A stretch of DNA of 64,000 bases from Nocardioides flavus (ex Wang et al. 2016) (GCF_014653115.1 NZ_BNAD01000001.1:124001-188000), one strand, 5' to 3'; shown: positions 1 to 8,610, counted from the stretch's first letter. The notes: generated from the letters alone by a model not told the origin. A program made the numbers and translations.

Positions 1-717
1 CTCCGAGCCGTCGAGGTGCAGCAGCACCAGCCGGCGCGGTGGTCGGCCGAGGGTGTGCACCCGGGCGACGGTCTCCTGGCCGCGGTAGCAGCCCTTGTCG
101 AGGTGGACTGCCGAGCCGATCCAGCCGACCTCGTTGGGGATGGTGCGGTGGTCGGTGTCGATCCCGAGCCGCGGCTCGCCGCGTTCGATGCGCAGCGCCT
201 CGAACGCCCAGAGCCCGCAGGCGGGACCGGCCGCCTCGGCGTACGCCTCCAGCCGGTCGCGGGGCACGAGGTCGTAGCGGCCGGCGCCCTCCCCCGGTCG
301 CCACATCACGGCGAGGTCGTCGACGAGCGAGATCTCGACGCGGGTCATGAACTTCATCCGCTCCAGCCACTCGACCAGCGCGGCACCGGCGCCGGGTTCG
401 GTGTGCGCGGTGAAGGCCTCCCCGTCGTCGACACCGGCGAACGCGTGCTCGACGTGGCCCTGCGGGCTCAGCACCAGCGCCTGCGTCCACGTGCCGGGGG
501 CGAGACCCTCGAAGAACTGGGTGGTGAGGCTGTGCAGCCACGACAGCCGGTCGGGACCGGCGATCCGCAGCACGTCGCGGTGCGACAGGTCGACGAATCC
601 GTCGCCGCCGGCGAGGCTGCGCTGCTCGGTGTTGAACGAGCCGTAGTGGGCGGCCACCGGGGCGTCGATGCCGTCGCCGGCGACGGCCCCGGGAAGGGTG
701 AGGAGGGGGCTGGCCAT
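1..717 (-). CDS. ygfZ: YgfZ/CAF17-like folate-binding Fe-S maturation protein (3' end missing)
   Basis: Cytoplasmic tetrahydrofolate-binding protein of the GcvT-like YgfZ family, which supports assembly or repair of iron-sulfur enzymes. From the ATG at 717 there are 239 codons and the frame leaves the window on the left, so the C-terminal part is absent. The family signature KGCYRGQE lies at residues 208-215 with its invariant Cys210. An N-terminal GcvT-like segment around residues 40-70 (HRDVLRIAGPDRLSWLHSL) also fits. It follows the Fur-family gene with a 9-bp gap, so it can be read as the third gene of a nitrobindin-fur-ygfZ operon. A TAGACT six bases upstream of the ATG could also give it its own leaderless promoter. 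Confidence 0.93.
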   Translation of the reverse strand, partial: MASPLLTLPGAVAGDGIDAPVAAHYGSFNTEQRSLAGGDGFVDLSHRDVLRIAGPDRLSWLHSLTTQFFEGLAPGTWTQALVLSPQGHVEHAFAGVDDGEAFTAHTEPGAGAALVEWLERMKFMTRVEISLVDDLAVMWRPGEGAGRYDLVPRDRLEAYAEAAGPACGLWAFEALRIERGEPRLGIDTDHRTIPNEVGWIGSAVHLDKGCYRGQETVARVHTLGRPPRRLVLLHLDGSE

Positions 718-723
718 GCCTCG

Positions 724-729
724 AGTCTA
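724..729 (-). promoter_or_regulatory. Candidate -10 element for leaderless ygfZ
   Basis: On the minus strand this reads TAGACT, followed by six bases and then the ygfZ ATG. That is the spacing expected for a leaderless actinobacterial promoter (TANNNT about 7 nt before the start). The TAG inside it is the stop codon of the Fur-family gene. No convincing -35 was identified. Confidence 0.45.
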
Positions 730-1191
730 GGTCGGTTGCCCGCGCCTGCCGGTTTCCCGGATACCCGGGGATCGCGACGACGAGGCGGCGCAGTCGGCGC
801 ACGTGCCGAAGACCGCCAGGTGGCCCACGTCGACGGAGAACCCGTCCTCGCCCAGCGCCGCGACGAGGGGCGCGACGAGGTCGGGGTCGTAGGAGCGTAC
901 GGAGTGGCAGCGGCGGCACACGACGTGGACGTGCTCGTGCTCGAGGGTGGAGTGGTACGTCGGCGCGCGGTCGCTGAGGTGGGTGTGGCGCACCAGCCCG
1001 AGCTCCTCGAGGACCTCGAGCGTGCGGTAGACCGTCGAGGCGTTGACCGAGCTCGCCTGCGCGCGCACGTGGACGAGGACCTCGTCGGGCGTGGCGTGGC
1101 GCAGCTCCTCGACGGCGCGCAGGATCAGCTCGCGCTGCGGGGTCAGCCGCAGGCCCTTCTCGCGCAGCCGGCTCGCCAGGTCGTCGCTCAT
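727..1191 (-). CDS. Fur-family metal-responsive repressor
   Basis: Winged-helix transcription factor of the Fur family (Fur/Zur/PerR type), 154 aa, the usual length. Residues 10-70 carry the DNA-binding domain (RLTPQRELILRAVEEL, then SSVNASTVYRTLEVLEELGL). The dimerisation and metal domain shows the His cluster HEHVHVVCRRCH at residues 85-96 and two Cys pairs, C92/C95 and C131/C134, which build the structural zinc site. Which metal or peroxide it senses cannot be told from the sequence. It lies between a heme-protein gene (nitrobindin) and an Fe-S maturation gene with gaps of 12 and 9 bp, which would suit an iron or redox role, but that is inference. Confidence 0.93.
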   Translation of the reverse strand: MSDDLASRLREKGLRLTPQRELILRAVEELRHATPDEVLVHVRAQASSVNASTVYRTLEVLEELGLVRHTHLSDRAPTYHSTLEHEHVHVVCRRCHSVRSYDPDLVAPLVAALGEDGFSVDVGHLAVFGTCADCAASSSRSPGIRETGRRGQPT

Positions 1192-1203
1192 CGGCCCTCC
1201 GGG

Positions 1204-1698
1204 TCAGGCGCGCTTGAGCCGCGCCCAGGTGTGGGGCTGGAGCTCCTGGCCGACGGCGGCCATGTCGTAGGCGTAGAGCAGGTCGCCCTCGACGTTGCCG
1301 TACATCCGGGAGCCGGCCGTGACCTCCTTGGCGGTCTCGGTGAAGGAGACGCCGGCGGTGTGCATCTCGAGCTTGCCGCCCTCGGCCGCGCCGTACCAGA
1401 CCTCCGAGAAGCCGATGTTGTGGGCGAGCAGCAGCTCGACCTTGCCGGGCTCGGGGCAGCGCAGGAACCCGGTCTCCATCGCGGCGTCGCGGACGAACTC
1501 GCCGTCCTCGTCCTCGATCCAGGCGCGCGACATGTAGTGGAAGAACGGCCGCCCGTCGTGGGTGAAGATCAGCTCCTGGCCGAAGTGGAACTTCTCGATC
1601 GTCGGGTAGTCACCGTGGCCGTTGCCGCGCCAGGTGCCGAGCAGCCACGCGACGGGGCCGCAGTTGGGGTGCAGGTTGTCGGGCAGCTCGAAGGGCAT
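1204..1698 (-). CDS. Nitrobindin-like heme protein (FABP-like beta-barrel, DUF1794)
   Basis: 164-aa cytoplasmic beta-barrel protein of the nitrobindin family, proposed to bind heme b and isomerise peroxynitrite or scavenge NO. The hallmark LGTWRGNGHG motif is at residues 20-29 and the conserved C-terminal histidine, the probable heme ligand, is at about residue 156 (PHTWARLKR). It is the first gene of an operon with the Fur-family gene (12-bp gap). The ATG at 1698 is preceded by TAGAGT and six bases, so the transcript is probably leaderless. The promoter overlaps that of the divergent DsrE gene. Confidence 0.92.
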   Translation of the reverse strand: MPFELPDNLHPNCGPVAWLLGTWRGNGHGDYPTIEKFHFGQELIFTHDGRPFFHYMSRAWIEDEDGEFVRDAAMETGFLRCPEPGKVELLLAHNIGFSEVWYGAAEGGKLEMHTAGVSFTETAKEVTAGSRMYGNVEGDLLYAYDMAAVGQELQPHTWARLKRA

Positions 1699-1704
1699 GG
1701 GCCC

Positions 1705-1714
1705 ACTCTAGTGT
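1705..1714. promoter_or_regulatory. Overlapping divergent -10 elements (bidirectional promoter)
   Basis: The 22-bp gap between two divergent ATGs contains ACTCTAGTGT. Read rightward it gives TAGTGT (1709-1714) followed by six bases and the DsrE ATG at 1721. Read leftward it gives TAGAGT (1710-1705) followed by six bases and the nitrobindin ATG at 1698. The two hexamers share two base pairs and are placed symmetrically, so one near-palindromic site could serve two leaderless genes. Confidence 0.55.
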
Positions 1715-1720
1715 TGGGGC

Positions 1721-2083
1721 ATGGCTCGCCCACTGGTCCTCAAGGTCACCTGCGGCGCCGAGGACGCCGAGCGCTGCAACCAGGGCTTCACGGTCGCCGC
1801 CGCTGCCGCCGCCTCCGGCGCCGACGTCTCCCTCTGGCTGACCGGTGAGGCCGCGTGGTTCGGCGTCCCGGGGCGCGCGGAGGAGTTCGCGCTCGACCTC
1901 GCCACGCCGCTCGAGGCGCTGATGGCCGCGGTCCTCACCAGCGGGACGATCACCGTGTGCTCGCAGTGCGCGGCCCGTCGCGGGATCGTCGCGGACGACC
2001 TGCGCGAGGGCGTAAGGATCGCGGGCGCGGCCGTGTTCGCCGAGCAGGTCCTCGGTGAGGGCGTCCAGGCGCTCGTGTACTGA
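1721..2083 (+). CDS. DsrE/DsrF-like family protein
   Basis: 120-aa small soluble alpha/beta protein of the DsrE-like fold, a family linked to persulfide transfer in some bacteria and of unknown role in most actinobacteria. The N-terminus has the expected beta strand (LVLKVTCGAEDAERCN), and a CxxC pair lies at Cys80 and Cys83 (CSQCAARRGI), where many DsrE proteins keep an active cysteine. The ATG at 1721 fits the divergent leaderless promoter. The gene is followed 40 bp later by the first type VII-like locus, with no obvious functional link. Confidence 0.85.
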   Translation: MARPLVLKVTCGAEDAERCNQGFTVAAAAAASGADVSLWLTGEAAWFGVPGRAEEFALDLATPLEALMAAVLTSGTITVCSQCAARRGIVADDLREGVRIAGAAVFAEQVLGEGVQALVY

Positions 2084-2123
2084 TCCGGGTTTGGCGGGGC
2101 CTGTCACGGGGCACGGTGGAGCC

Positions 2124-3500
2124 ATGGGGGGCACGCTGACGATCGACTGGGACAACCTCGACTCGCTGCTGGGCGCGATGGTCGAGGTGGGTCTGCAGTC
2201 GAAGGAGATCGACACCTACTTCCAGGAGCACGTCGTCAACACGGTGGGGCTCGACTACCCCTCGTGCGCGCTCAAGCCGATCGGCGACGTGCTGCCCGAG
2301 CTGGGCACGGCGTTCAAGGACGCCCGGCGCTACTACCAGCGCCGCTGGGTGGAGGTCATCCACGCCCTGGCCACCAGCGCCAACGACCTGAACCGGGTCG
2401 ACCGCGAGATCGACCTCGATCTGCGTGCGTACGCCAGCGGGCTGGACGCGATGCCCGACACCACGATCTCGGTCAAGCTCTTCGAGCCGAGCGCCCTGAC
2501 CCTCGACGACCCGGCCGAGGGCGAGCCGCAGCTCAAGCACAACCAGGCGTGGGAGACGACCTCCGACGGGTACGACGCGACGCGCGACGCCATCAACGCG
2601 GGCATCGACTTCATCAACGGTCTCGGCGCGCCCGGCGTCGACCTCCCGCGTCTGCCGGAGAAGTCGCTCGAGGACTACATCGTCTACCCGCTCGCCGGGA
2701 ACTACCGCCTCCTCGGGACCAACGCGGACTCCTGCCTGAACGCCGCCACGGCGTTCCGCGACTGGTCGCTCAACTTCGGCCGGCTGGCACTCAAGACGCA
2801 GTACTGCCTGACCGGTTCGACCGCCGACTCCTTCACCGCGCACGTCGGGCTGTACGGCGTGGTGATGCGTGCCGTGGGCGAGGCGGTCGGCCAGGGCGCC
2901 TCGGTGTTCCAGGCGATCAGCATGACGTCGGAGAAGATCGCCGTCGCAGTGGAGAACGCGCTGGTCAAGATGGCCACCAAGCTGTCCAAGCTGGCCGCCA
3001 AGCTGAGCAGCAAGCTCAGCCCGATCGGGTGGTTGGTGTTCGCCAAGGAGGTCGTGGAGAAGGGCTTCGGCGCGGTCTCCGACATCTACGACGACATCAT
3101 GGACTGCAAGCAGATCATCGAGGCCTGCTTCGACCTGGTCGACACGATCGAGGCGTGGGCCCGGGCGATGCGCGACTCCCTCGCCGTCATGGAGAAGGTC
3201 CGCGACATGGTGCGGCAGCTCCCCACGACCGACCCCGACGGCGGGCTCGGCGGCATGCCGCCTGTCGACCTCCCCGACGTGGAGAAGAACCTCGGCGAGA
3301 TCACCGTGGAGATCACCGACTCGAGCGAGCAGGACTCCGCCCTCGACGACAAGCTCGAGGACCTCGAGGGACAGGCCGAGGAGCACACGGACGACGAGGA
3401 CGAGGAGGAGGACGACGATGGACCGGTCATCATGGCCCCTGGACCCATCGGGGAGCCACCCTACGGAGGCGACCCGAGCACGACCCCGATGATGGCGTGA
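2124..3500 (+). CDS. Large helical WXG/EspB-like protein, putative type VII secretion substrate (locus I)
   Basis: 458 aa, predicted almost wholly alpha-helical, without a signal peptide. The N-terminal 120 residues look like an ESX-type helical hairpin, with segments such as WVEVIHALATSANDL followed by a D-rich turn, as in EspC/WXG proteins. Residues about 250-340 are amphipathic to hydrophobic helices (KLSKLAAKLSSKLSPIGWLV), and the C-terminus ends in a very acidic tail (DDEDEEEDDD) and a Pro/Gly-rich stretch. The ATG at 2124 is chosen because it precedes the first conserved-looking residues. A lipoprotein and a small TW-motif protein follow immediately. No ESX ATPase or membrane component is in the window. 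Function unknown; T7SS substrate is an inference from fold and context. Confidence 0.75.
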   Translation: MGGTLTIDWDNLDSLLGAMVEVGLQSKEIDTYFQEHVVNTVGLDYPSCALKPIGDVLPELGTAFKDARRYYQRRWVEVIHALATSANDLNRVDREIDLDLRAYASGLDAMPDTTISVKLFEPSALTLDDPAEGEPQLKHNQAWETTSDGYDATRDAINAGIDFINGLGAPGVDLPRLPEKSLEDYIVYPLAGNYRLLGTNADSCLNAATAFRDWSLNFGRLALKTQYCLTGSTADSFTAHVGLYGVVMRAVGEAVGQGASVFQAISMTSEKIAVAVENALVKMATKLSKLAAKLSSKLSPIGWLVFAKEVVEKGFGAVSDIYDDIMDCKQIIEACFDLVDTIEAWARAMRDSLAVMEKVRDMVRQLPTTDPDGGLGGMPPVDLPDVEKNLGEITVEITDSSEQDSALDDKLEDLEGQAEEHTDDEDEEEDDDGPVIMAPGPIGEPPYGGDPSTTPMMA

Positions 3501-3532
3501 CCCCTTCCCCTCTCGATCCCTGGAGGCCCCTG

Positions 3533-4108
3533 GTGCCCCGACAGCTGCTCGCCCTCCTGACGACCGCCGTCCTGCTCTCCGGGTGCGGCGCCGAGGACGA
3601 CGACCCGGCACGGCCCTCCCCCGAGTCCGCGTCCGAGTCCGCGTCCGAATCCCCCTGCCTGGTCACGGCCGAGCAGCTCACCGAGATCACCGGCGTGGAG
3701 CAGACGCTGTCGGAGACGGGTGCCCCACCGCTCGACCCGGACGACGACCCCGTGGAGGAGGTCTCCTGCGGCACCACGCTCGACGAGCGCGAGGTGAAGA
3801 TCAGCTGGCAGGTCGGTGGTGCTGACCTCACCGTCGGAGGCCCGATCACCCATGACGAGCTGCGCATCTACGTCGAGCAGGGCGACGCGGAGGTCACGGA
3901 GGCCGAGGTCGGGGCAGCCGAGCCCGCCTGGGTCGGCACACGGAGCGAGCTGGGCTTCTCCTGGGCGACCGCGGCGGCCGTCGCGGGCGACTCGCGCCTG
4001 GTCGTCGAGGTGGTGGGCGACGACGAGACCACCGACGTCAGCCAGGCTCGCGCGGAGGTCGTGGCGGTCACCGAAGCCCTCGTCGAGGCCGTGGGAGACC
4101 GAGCGTGA
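3533..4108 (+). CDS. Secreted lipoprotein, possibly DUF3558-like
   Basis: 191-aa lipoprotein. The GTG at 3533 is chosen because a strong GGAGG lies six bases upstream. A lipoprotein signal peptide follows at once (LLALLTTAVLLSGCG), with the lipidated cysteine at residue 18. A Ser/Glu repeat spacer (SESASES) spans residues about 28-41. The start of the folded domain, PCLVTAEQLTEITG, resembles actinobacterial DUF3558 lipoproteins, though I cannot confirm that without a search. It sits between the helical locus I protein and the TW-motif gene and overlaps the latter by 4 bp (GTGA), so the three are probably one operon. Confidence 0.85.
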   Translation: MPRQLLALLTTAVLLSGCGAEDDDPARPSPESASESASESPCLVTAEQLTEITGVEQTLSETGAPPLDPDDDPVEEVSCGTTLDEREVKISWQVGGADLTVGGPITHDELRIYVEQGDAEVTEAEVGAAEPAWVGTRSELGFSWATAAAVAGDSRLVVEVVGDDETTDVSQARAEVVAVTEALVEAVGDRA

Positions 4109-4497
4109 CCCCGCTGGAGTTCTTCGACGCCTCCGCCCCGGCGGTGGACCCGCCGAGCACGACCGAGGTGCTCACCGAGCTCGGCTCGCGCACCGCGGAG
4201 CAGGAGCTCCTCGCGGCGCTCGACCACCTCGACGACCTCGTCACGGCCGCGTCCGAGCGCGACCGCGCCGACCCGGTCCCCGAGGAGCTCGTGGCCGTCC
4301 TGCACGAGCTGACCGGCGCCGACTGCGCGCCCCTCACGTGGCGCTCGCTCAACCGCAGGGTCCGCGACGGGCTCACCACCTGGCAGGCGTTCTGGGCCGA
4401 ACCGGGTGCCGAGCCGGACGGCGTACGTCTCGCGCACGAGGTGCTGCGTCGATCCGGCACCGCCCTGGGGTCCGCGCTGGACACCCGCGCCCGCTGA
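4105..4497 (+). CDS. Small TW-motif protein of type VII-like locus I
   Basis: 130 aa, soluble, not a recognised family. The GTG start overlaps the stop of the lipoprotein gene (GTGA), showing translational coupling. The first 75 residues are acidic and helical. Residues 85-97 read [13 protein letters not shown]. The same arrangement, [KR]-[VI]-x-x-G-x-x-T-W-x-A-[VF], occurs in the small proteins at 47233 and 58237, which also accompany type VII-like helical proteins. This suggests a common partner, chaperone or immunity-like role, but no function is established. Confidence 0.8.
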   Translation: MTPLEFFDASAPAVDPPSTTEVLTELGSRTAEQELLAALDHLDDLVTAASERDRADPVPEELVAVLHELTGADCAPLTWRSLNRRVRDGLTTWQAFWAEPGAEPDGVRLAHEVLRRSGTALGSALDTRAR

Positions 4498-4513
4498 GAC
4501 CGGCGCGCCCGGA

Positions 4514-4531
4514 GGTCACCCGGCGTTCACC
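4514..4531 (+). promoter_or_regulatory. PHO box upstream of ppk1
   Basis: GGTCACC at 4514-4520 and GTTCACC at 4525-4531 are direct repeats exactly 11 bp apart, the layout of actinobacterial PhoP boxes. Ten bases further is CAGACT (4541-4546), six bases before the ppk1 ATG. The box would thus occupy the -35 position of a leaderless promoter, as expected for PhoP activation under phosphate limitation. Confidence 0.7.
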
Positions 4532-4552
4532 TTCCGGTGCCAGACTTGGGTC

Positions 4553-6730
4553 ATGAACGACCCGGCCACCCTCACCAGCGCTGTCTCGCCGTCGGTCGAC
4601 GAGGGCCCGGTGTCCGAGCCGTTCGGCCATCCGAGCGACACCTTCGACGTCGAGCCGCCGTACACGCCTGACGCCGCGGCGATCGAGGCGGTGCAGAAGT
4701 TCGAGGACCGGTTCATCGACCGGGAGATCTCCTGGGTGCGCTTCAACCAGCGCGTCCTCGAGCTCGCCGAGGACCCCGCGCTGCCGCTGCTCGAGCGGGT
4801 CCGCTTCCTGGCCATCTTCGCCAGCAACCTCGACGAGTTCTTCATGGTGCGGGTGGCGGGCCTCAAGCGCCGGATCGCGGCGGGAGTCGCCGTACGCGCG
4901 GCCAGCGGCCTGATGCCGCGCGAGCAGCTCGAGCAGCTGTGGGCCGCCAGCCGCGACCTGATGGAGCGCCACGCGCGGGCGCTGGTCGACCTGCTGCCCG
5001 AGCTCGGCGACCACGGCATCCAGATCGTGCGGTGGGAGGGCCTCGACCGCGAGGAGCAGAAGGTCTGCAAGAAGCTCTTCAAGGAGCGGATCTTCCCCGT
5101 CCTCACGCCGCTGGCCGTCGACCCGGCGCACCCGTTCCCCTACATCTCCGGGCTCTCGCTCAACCTCGCCGTCGTCGTGCGCCACCCCAAGACCGGCACC
5201 GAGCACTTCGCGCGGGTCAAGGTGCCGCCGACCTTCGGTCGCTTCGTCGGCCTGGGCAACCAGCGCTTCGTCCCCATCGAGGACGTCATCGGCGAGCACC
5301 TCAAGAAGCTCTTCCCCGGCATGGACGTCCTCGGCGCGCACACCTTCCGGGTCACCCGCAACGAGGACCTCGAGGTCGAGGAGGACGACGCCGAGAACCT
5401 CCTCAAGGCGCTCGAGAAGGAGCTGCTGCGGCGCCGCTTCGGCCCGCCCGTACGCCTCGAGGTCGAGCAGTCGATGGACCCCAAGGTCCTCGAGCTGCTG
5501 GTCTCCGAGCTGGGCGTGGGCCGCGACGAGGTGGTCTCGCTGCCCGGCCCGCTCGACCTCACCGGCCTGCACTCGATCGCCGACCTGCCGCGCGACGACC
5601 TCAAGTACGCCGCGTTCCTGCCGACCACGCACCCGAGCCTCGCCGAGGTCGAGTCGTCGTCGCCCGTCGACGTCTTCGACTCGGTCGCGCGCCACGACGT
5701 GCTGCTGCACCACCCGTACGACTCGTTCGCCACGTCGGTGCAGCGCTTCCTCGAGCAGGCGGCCGCCGACCCGCACGTGCTCGCGATCAAGCAGACCCTC
5801 TACCGCACGTCCGGCGACAGCCCGATCATCGAGGCGCTCATCGACGCCGCCGAGGCCGGCAAGCAGGTCCTGGTCGTGGTGGAGATCAAGGCGCGCTTCG
5901 ACGAGCAGGCCAACATCCGCTGGGCCCGCAAGCTCGAGCAGGCCGGCTGCCACGTCGTCTACGGCCTGGTCGGGCTCAAGACCCACTGCAAGCTCTCGAT
6001 GGTGGTGCGCGACGAGCCCGAGGGCATCCGCCGCTACGTCCACCTCGGCACCGGCAACTACAACCCCAAGACCGCCCGGGTCTACGAGGACCTCGGCCTG
6101 CTGACGTCCAACCCGGAGATCGGCGAGGACGTCGCGCTGCTCTTCAACAACCTCTCCGGCATCAGCCGCAACCGCACGTACGACCACCTGCTCGTCGCCC
6201 CGCACAGCGTGCGCGACGGGCTGGTCGCGCAGATCCACCAGGAGATCGCCCACCACCAGGCCGGCCGGCCGGCGGGGATCCGGATCAAGGCCAACTCGGT
6301 GGTCGACGAGGCGGTCATCGACGCGCTCTACCTCGCCTCGCAGGAAGGGGTGCGGGTCGAGCTGCTGATCCGCGGCATCTGCGCCCTGCGCCCCGGCGTG
6401 CCCGGCCTGTCCGAGACGGTGCGGGTGCGCTCGATCCTGGGCCGCTTCCTCGAGCACAGCCGGATCTTCTGGTTCGACAACGGCGGCGAGCCCGCGGCGT
6501 GGATCGGCTCGGCCGACATGATGCACCGCAACCTCGACCGCCGCGTCGAGGTGCTCGTACGTCTCGGCGACCCGCAGGTCGTGGCGCAGGTGGCGGCGCT
6601 GCTCGACCTCGCGCTCGACCCCGCCACCACCGCGTGGGAGCTCGACTCGGCCGCCGACTGGCACCTGCACCACGGCGAGCGGCACCTGCACGACGAGCTC
6701 ATCGCCCGTCAGCGCACGCGCCGGCGCTGA
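4553..6730 (+). CDS. ppk1: Polyphosphate kinase 1
   Basis: Makes inorganic polyphosphate from the gamma-phosphate of ATP, reversibly, in the cytoplasm. 725 aa, normal for PPK1. The N-terminal domain begins with [19 protein letters not shown] and [20 protein letters not shown]. The catalytic PLD-like domains carry [20 protein letters not shown] and the later [13 protein letters not shown] segment with the histidines needed for phosphotransfer. The ATG at 4553 is 21 bp after a PHO box, so expression probably rises with phosphate starvation. The neighbours are all phosphate genes (DUF47-pit, pstSCAB, mutT1). Confidence 0.97.
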   Translation: MNDPATLTSAVSPSVDEGPVSEPFGHPSDTFDVEPPYTPDAAAIEAVQKFEDRFIDREISWVRFNQRVLELAEDPALPLLERVRFLAIFASNLDEFFMVRVAGLKRRIAAGVAVRAASGLMPREQLEQLWAASRDLMERHARALVDLLPELGDHGIQIVRWEGLDREEQKVCKKLFKERIFPVLTPLAVDPAHPFPYISGLSLNLAVVVRHPKTGTEHFARVKVPPTFGRFVGLGNQRFVPIEDVIGEHLKKLFPGMDVLGAHTFRVTRNEDLEVEEDDAENLLKALEKELLRRRFGPPVRLEVEQSMDPKVLELLVSELGVGRDEVVSLPGPLDLTGLHSIADLPRDDLKYAAFLPTTHPSLAEVESSSPVDVFDSVARHDVLLHHPYDSFATSVQRFLEQAAADPHVLAIKQTLYRTSGDSPIIEALIDAAEAGKQVLVVVEIKARFDEQANIRWARKLEQAGCHVVYGLVGLKTHCKLSMVVRDEPEGIRRYVHLGTGNYNPKTARVYEDLGLLTSNPEIGEDVALLFNNLSGISRNRTYDHLLVAPHSVRDGLVAQIHQEIAHHQAGRPAGIRIKANSVVDEAVIDALYLASQEGVRVELLIRGICALRPGVPGLSETVRVRSILGRFLEHSRIFWFDNGGEPAAWIGSADMMHRNLDRRVEVLVRLGDPQVVAQVAALLDLALDPATTAWELDSAADWHLHHGERHLHDELIARQRTRRR

Positions 6731-6818
6731 GCCGCGCGTCACGCCCCGCGCGCGACACGCTGGGCGACGTACGCGACAACTTGCGCCGTCGGGCGGCTTG
6801 CCCCCACCATGAACCACG

Positions 6819-6847
6819 GTTCATCCGCCCCCCGTTCGGAGTTCACC
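6819..6847 (+). promoter_or_regulatory. PHO-box-like repeats overlapping the start of the DUF47-pit operon
   Basis: GTTCATC at 6819-6825 and GTTCACC at 6841-6847 are 22 bp apart, two helical 11-bp steps, but the middle unit does not match. The second repeat lies between a GGAG Shine-Dalgarno and the GTG start of the DUF47 gene. If PhoP binds here it would more likely repress than activate. PhoP repression of low-affinity Pit genes is known in Streptomyces. It could also be chance. Confidence 0.35.
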
Positions 6848-7465
6848 GTGCGTTTGAAGTTCCGCCCCGTCGACAGCTCGTTCTACGACCTCTTCAGCGA
6901 GGCAGCCAACCACCTCGTCGTCGGCTCCCAGCTGCTGAGCGAGATGCTGTCCACCGGCAGCTCCAAGGCAGAGATCGCCCAGCGCATGCGCGAGGCCGAG
7001 CACGCCGCCGACGAGACCACCCACTCGATCATCCGGCGGGTGAACAGCACGTTCGTCACGCCGTTCGACCGCGAGGACATCTACCACCTCGCCTCGGCGC
7101 TCGACGACGTCATGGACATGATGGACGAGGCCGTCGACCTCGTCCTGCTCTACGAGGTCACCACGCTGCCCGCCGAGACCACCCACCAGGTGGAGGTGCT
7201 GCAGCGCTGCGCCGAGCTCACCGCCGCGGCCATGCCGTCGCTGGAGTCCATGGGCAAGCTCGACGAGTACTGGATCGAGATCAACCGTCTCGAGAACACC
7301 GGTGACAAGTCCTACCGGCGGATCCTGGCCAACTTGTTCAGCGGTGACTACGAGGCCCTCGAGGTCCTGAAGCTCAAGGACATCGTCGAGTCCCTCGAGG
7401 GGGCGATCGATGCCTTCGAGAAGGTCGCCAACATCGTGGAGCAGATCGCCGTCAAGGAGTCGTAA
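6848..7465 (+). CDS. DUF47 family PhoU-like regulator of phosphate transport
   Basis: 205-aa helical-bundle protein of the DUF47/PhoU-like family that partners Pit phosphate transporters. The GTG at 6848 is chosen because GGAG lies six bases upstream and the product then begins RLKFRPVDSSFYDLF, the usual family N-terminus; an ATG at 6809 would add 13 residues. Metal-binding E/D-x-x-x-D motifs are visible (REAEHAADETTH around residue 53 and DDVMDMMDEAVDL around residue 88). It ends 5 bp before the pit ATG, so the two are one operon. Confidence 0.93.
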   Translation: MRLKFRPVDSSFYDLFSEAANHLVVGSQLLSEMLSTGSSKAEIAQRMREAEHAADETTHSIIRRVNSTFVTPFDREDIYHLASALDDVMDMMDEAVDLVLLYEVTTLPAETTHQVEVLQRCAELTAAAMPSLESMGKLDEYWIEINRLENTGDKSYRRILANLFSGDYEALEVLKLKDIVESLEGAIDAFEKVANIVEQIAVKES

Positions 7466-7470
7466 GACTG

Positions 7471-8466
7471 ATGGAGATCGGCATCGTCATTGCCGTCGTC
7501 GTCGTTGCCCTGGTGTTCGACTACACCAACGGCTTCCACGACGCGGCCAACGCAATCGCCACGTCCGTCTCGACGGGCGCGCTCAAGCCGCGCGTCGCAC
7601 TCGCGATGGCGGCGATCATGAACTTCGTCGGCGCGTTCCTCGGGCAGAAGGTCGCCCAGACCGTGTCCGAGACGATCGACCCCGGGACCGGCACCCATGC
7701 GCTCGTGATCGTGATGGCCGGCCTCCTCGGGGCCATCACGTGGAACATGATCACCTGGTACTACGGCCTGCCCTCGTCGTCCTCGCACGCCCTCATCGGC
7801 GGGCTGGTCGGCGCCGCGGTCGCCGCCGGCGCCACCGCCAACTGGGACGTCGTGCTGGAGAAGGTCGTCATCCCGATGTTCGTCTCCCCGATCGTCGCCT
7901 TCTCGCTCGGCTTCGGGCTGATGGTCGTCATCATGTGGGTCTTCCGCAACGCCAACCCGGGCCGCGCCAACCGCGGCTTCAAGATCGCGCAGACGATCTC
8001 CGCCGCCGCGATGGCGCTCGGCCACGGCCTGCAGGACGCCCAGAAGACGATGGGCGTGATCTTCCTGGCGCTGCTCGCGGGCGGCTACGTCACCGCCTCG
8101 GACCCGCTCCCGCTGTGGGTGATCATCGCCGCCGCGGCCGCCATCTCGGCCGGCACCTACTCCGGCGGCTGGCGCATCATGCGTACGCTCGGCCGACGGA
8201 TCATCCACCTCGACCCGCCGCGCGGCTTCGCCGCCGAGGCCGTCGCCGCGTCCGTGCTCTACACCACGGCGTACGGCTTCAGCGCGCCGATCTCGACCAC
8301 CCACACCATCACCTCCGCGGTCATGGGCGTGGGCGCCACCAAGCGGCTCTCCGCCGTGCGCTGGGGCGTCGCGAAGTCGATCCTCACCGCGTGGGTGCTG
8401 ACCTTCCCGGCCGCGGCCCTCGCCGCCGCGATCTGCTACTGGATCGCGCACATCTTCCTGCCCTGA
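7471..8466 (+). CDS. pitA: Low-affinity inorganic phosphate transporter, Pit family
   Basis: 331-aa membrane symporter for metal phosphate, without ATP hydrolysis. The Pit signature DYTNGFHDAANAIATS is at residues 13-28 and a second, related repeat is near the C-terminus (YTTAYGFSAPISTTHTITS), the inverted-repeat topology of the family. About ten hydrophobic helices are visible. It is translated just after the DUF47 partner (5-bp gap). Together with the high-affinity Pst system at 9.9-13.9 kb the cell has both phosphate uptake routes here. A long hairpin follows 48 bp after the stop. Confidence 0.95.
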   Translation: MEIGIVIAVVVVALVFDYTNGFHDAANAIATSVSTGALKPRVALAMAAIMNFVGAFLGQKVAQTVSETIDPGTGTHALVIVMAGLLGAITWNMITWYYGLPSSSSHALIGGLVGAAVAAGATANWDVVLEKVVIPMFVSPIVAFSLGFGLMVVIMWVFRNANPGRANRGFKIAQTISAAAMALGHGLQDAQKTMGVIFLALLAGGYVTASDPLPLWVIIAAAAAISAGTYSGGWRIMRTLGRRIIHLDPPRGFAAEAVAASVLYTTAYGFSAPISTTHTITSAVMGVGATKRLSAVRWGVAKSILTAWVLTFPAAALAAAICYWIAHIFLP

Positions 8467-8513
8467 CCGTCGCGGCTCGGCCCGGGCTCCTCCCGCCGCC
8501 CGTCCTATCGCTC

Positions 8514-8577
8514 GGTAGTTAGGGACGTTCTGGTAGGTGGACCCGGCGTCCGGCCTACCGAAACGTCCCTAACTACC
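8514..8577. repeat. 24-bp-arm hairpin, copy 1, between pit and the convergent gene
   Basis: Left arm 8514-8537 begins GGTAGTTAGGGACGTTC; right arm 8554-8577 is its reverse complement with two mismatches; the loop is 16 nt. The same arms recur at 9808-9869 with a different loop. It lies at the 3' ends of two convergent genes and may act as a bidirectional terminator, although no T-tract follows. The bases around it (8467-8513, 8578-8610) show nothing else. Confidence 0.8.
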
Positions 8578-8610
8578 GCGCGCACCGGGAAGACGCCCAA
8601 AGGTCGGCGG

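Noticed and set aside
2264..4108. Extended plus-strand frame upstream of the lipoprotein
   Set aside because: The upstream part is a shifted reading of the 2124 gene; a strong GGAGG and signal peptide place the true start at GTG 3533.
2124..4497. Complete ESX secretion system
   Set aside because: No EccC/FtsK-like ATPase, EccB, EccD, EccE or mycosin appears in any frame of the window; only substrate-like and accessory-like genes do.
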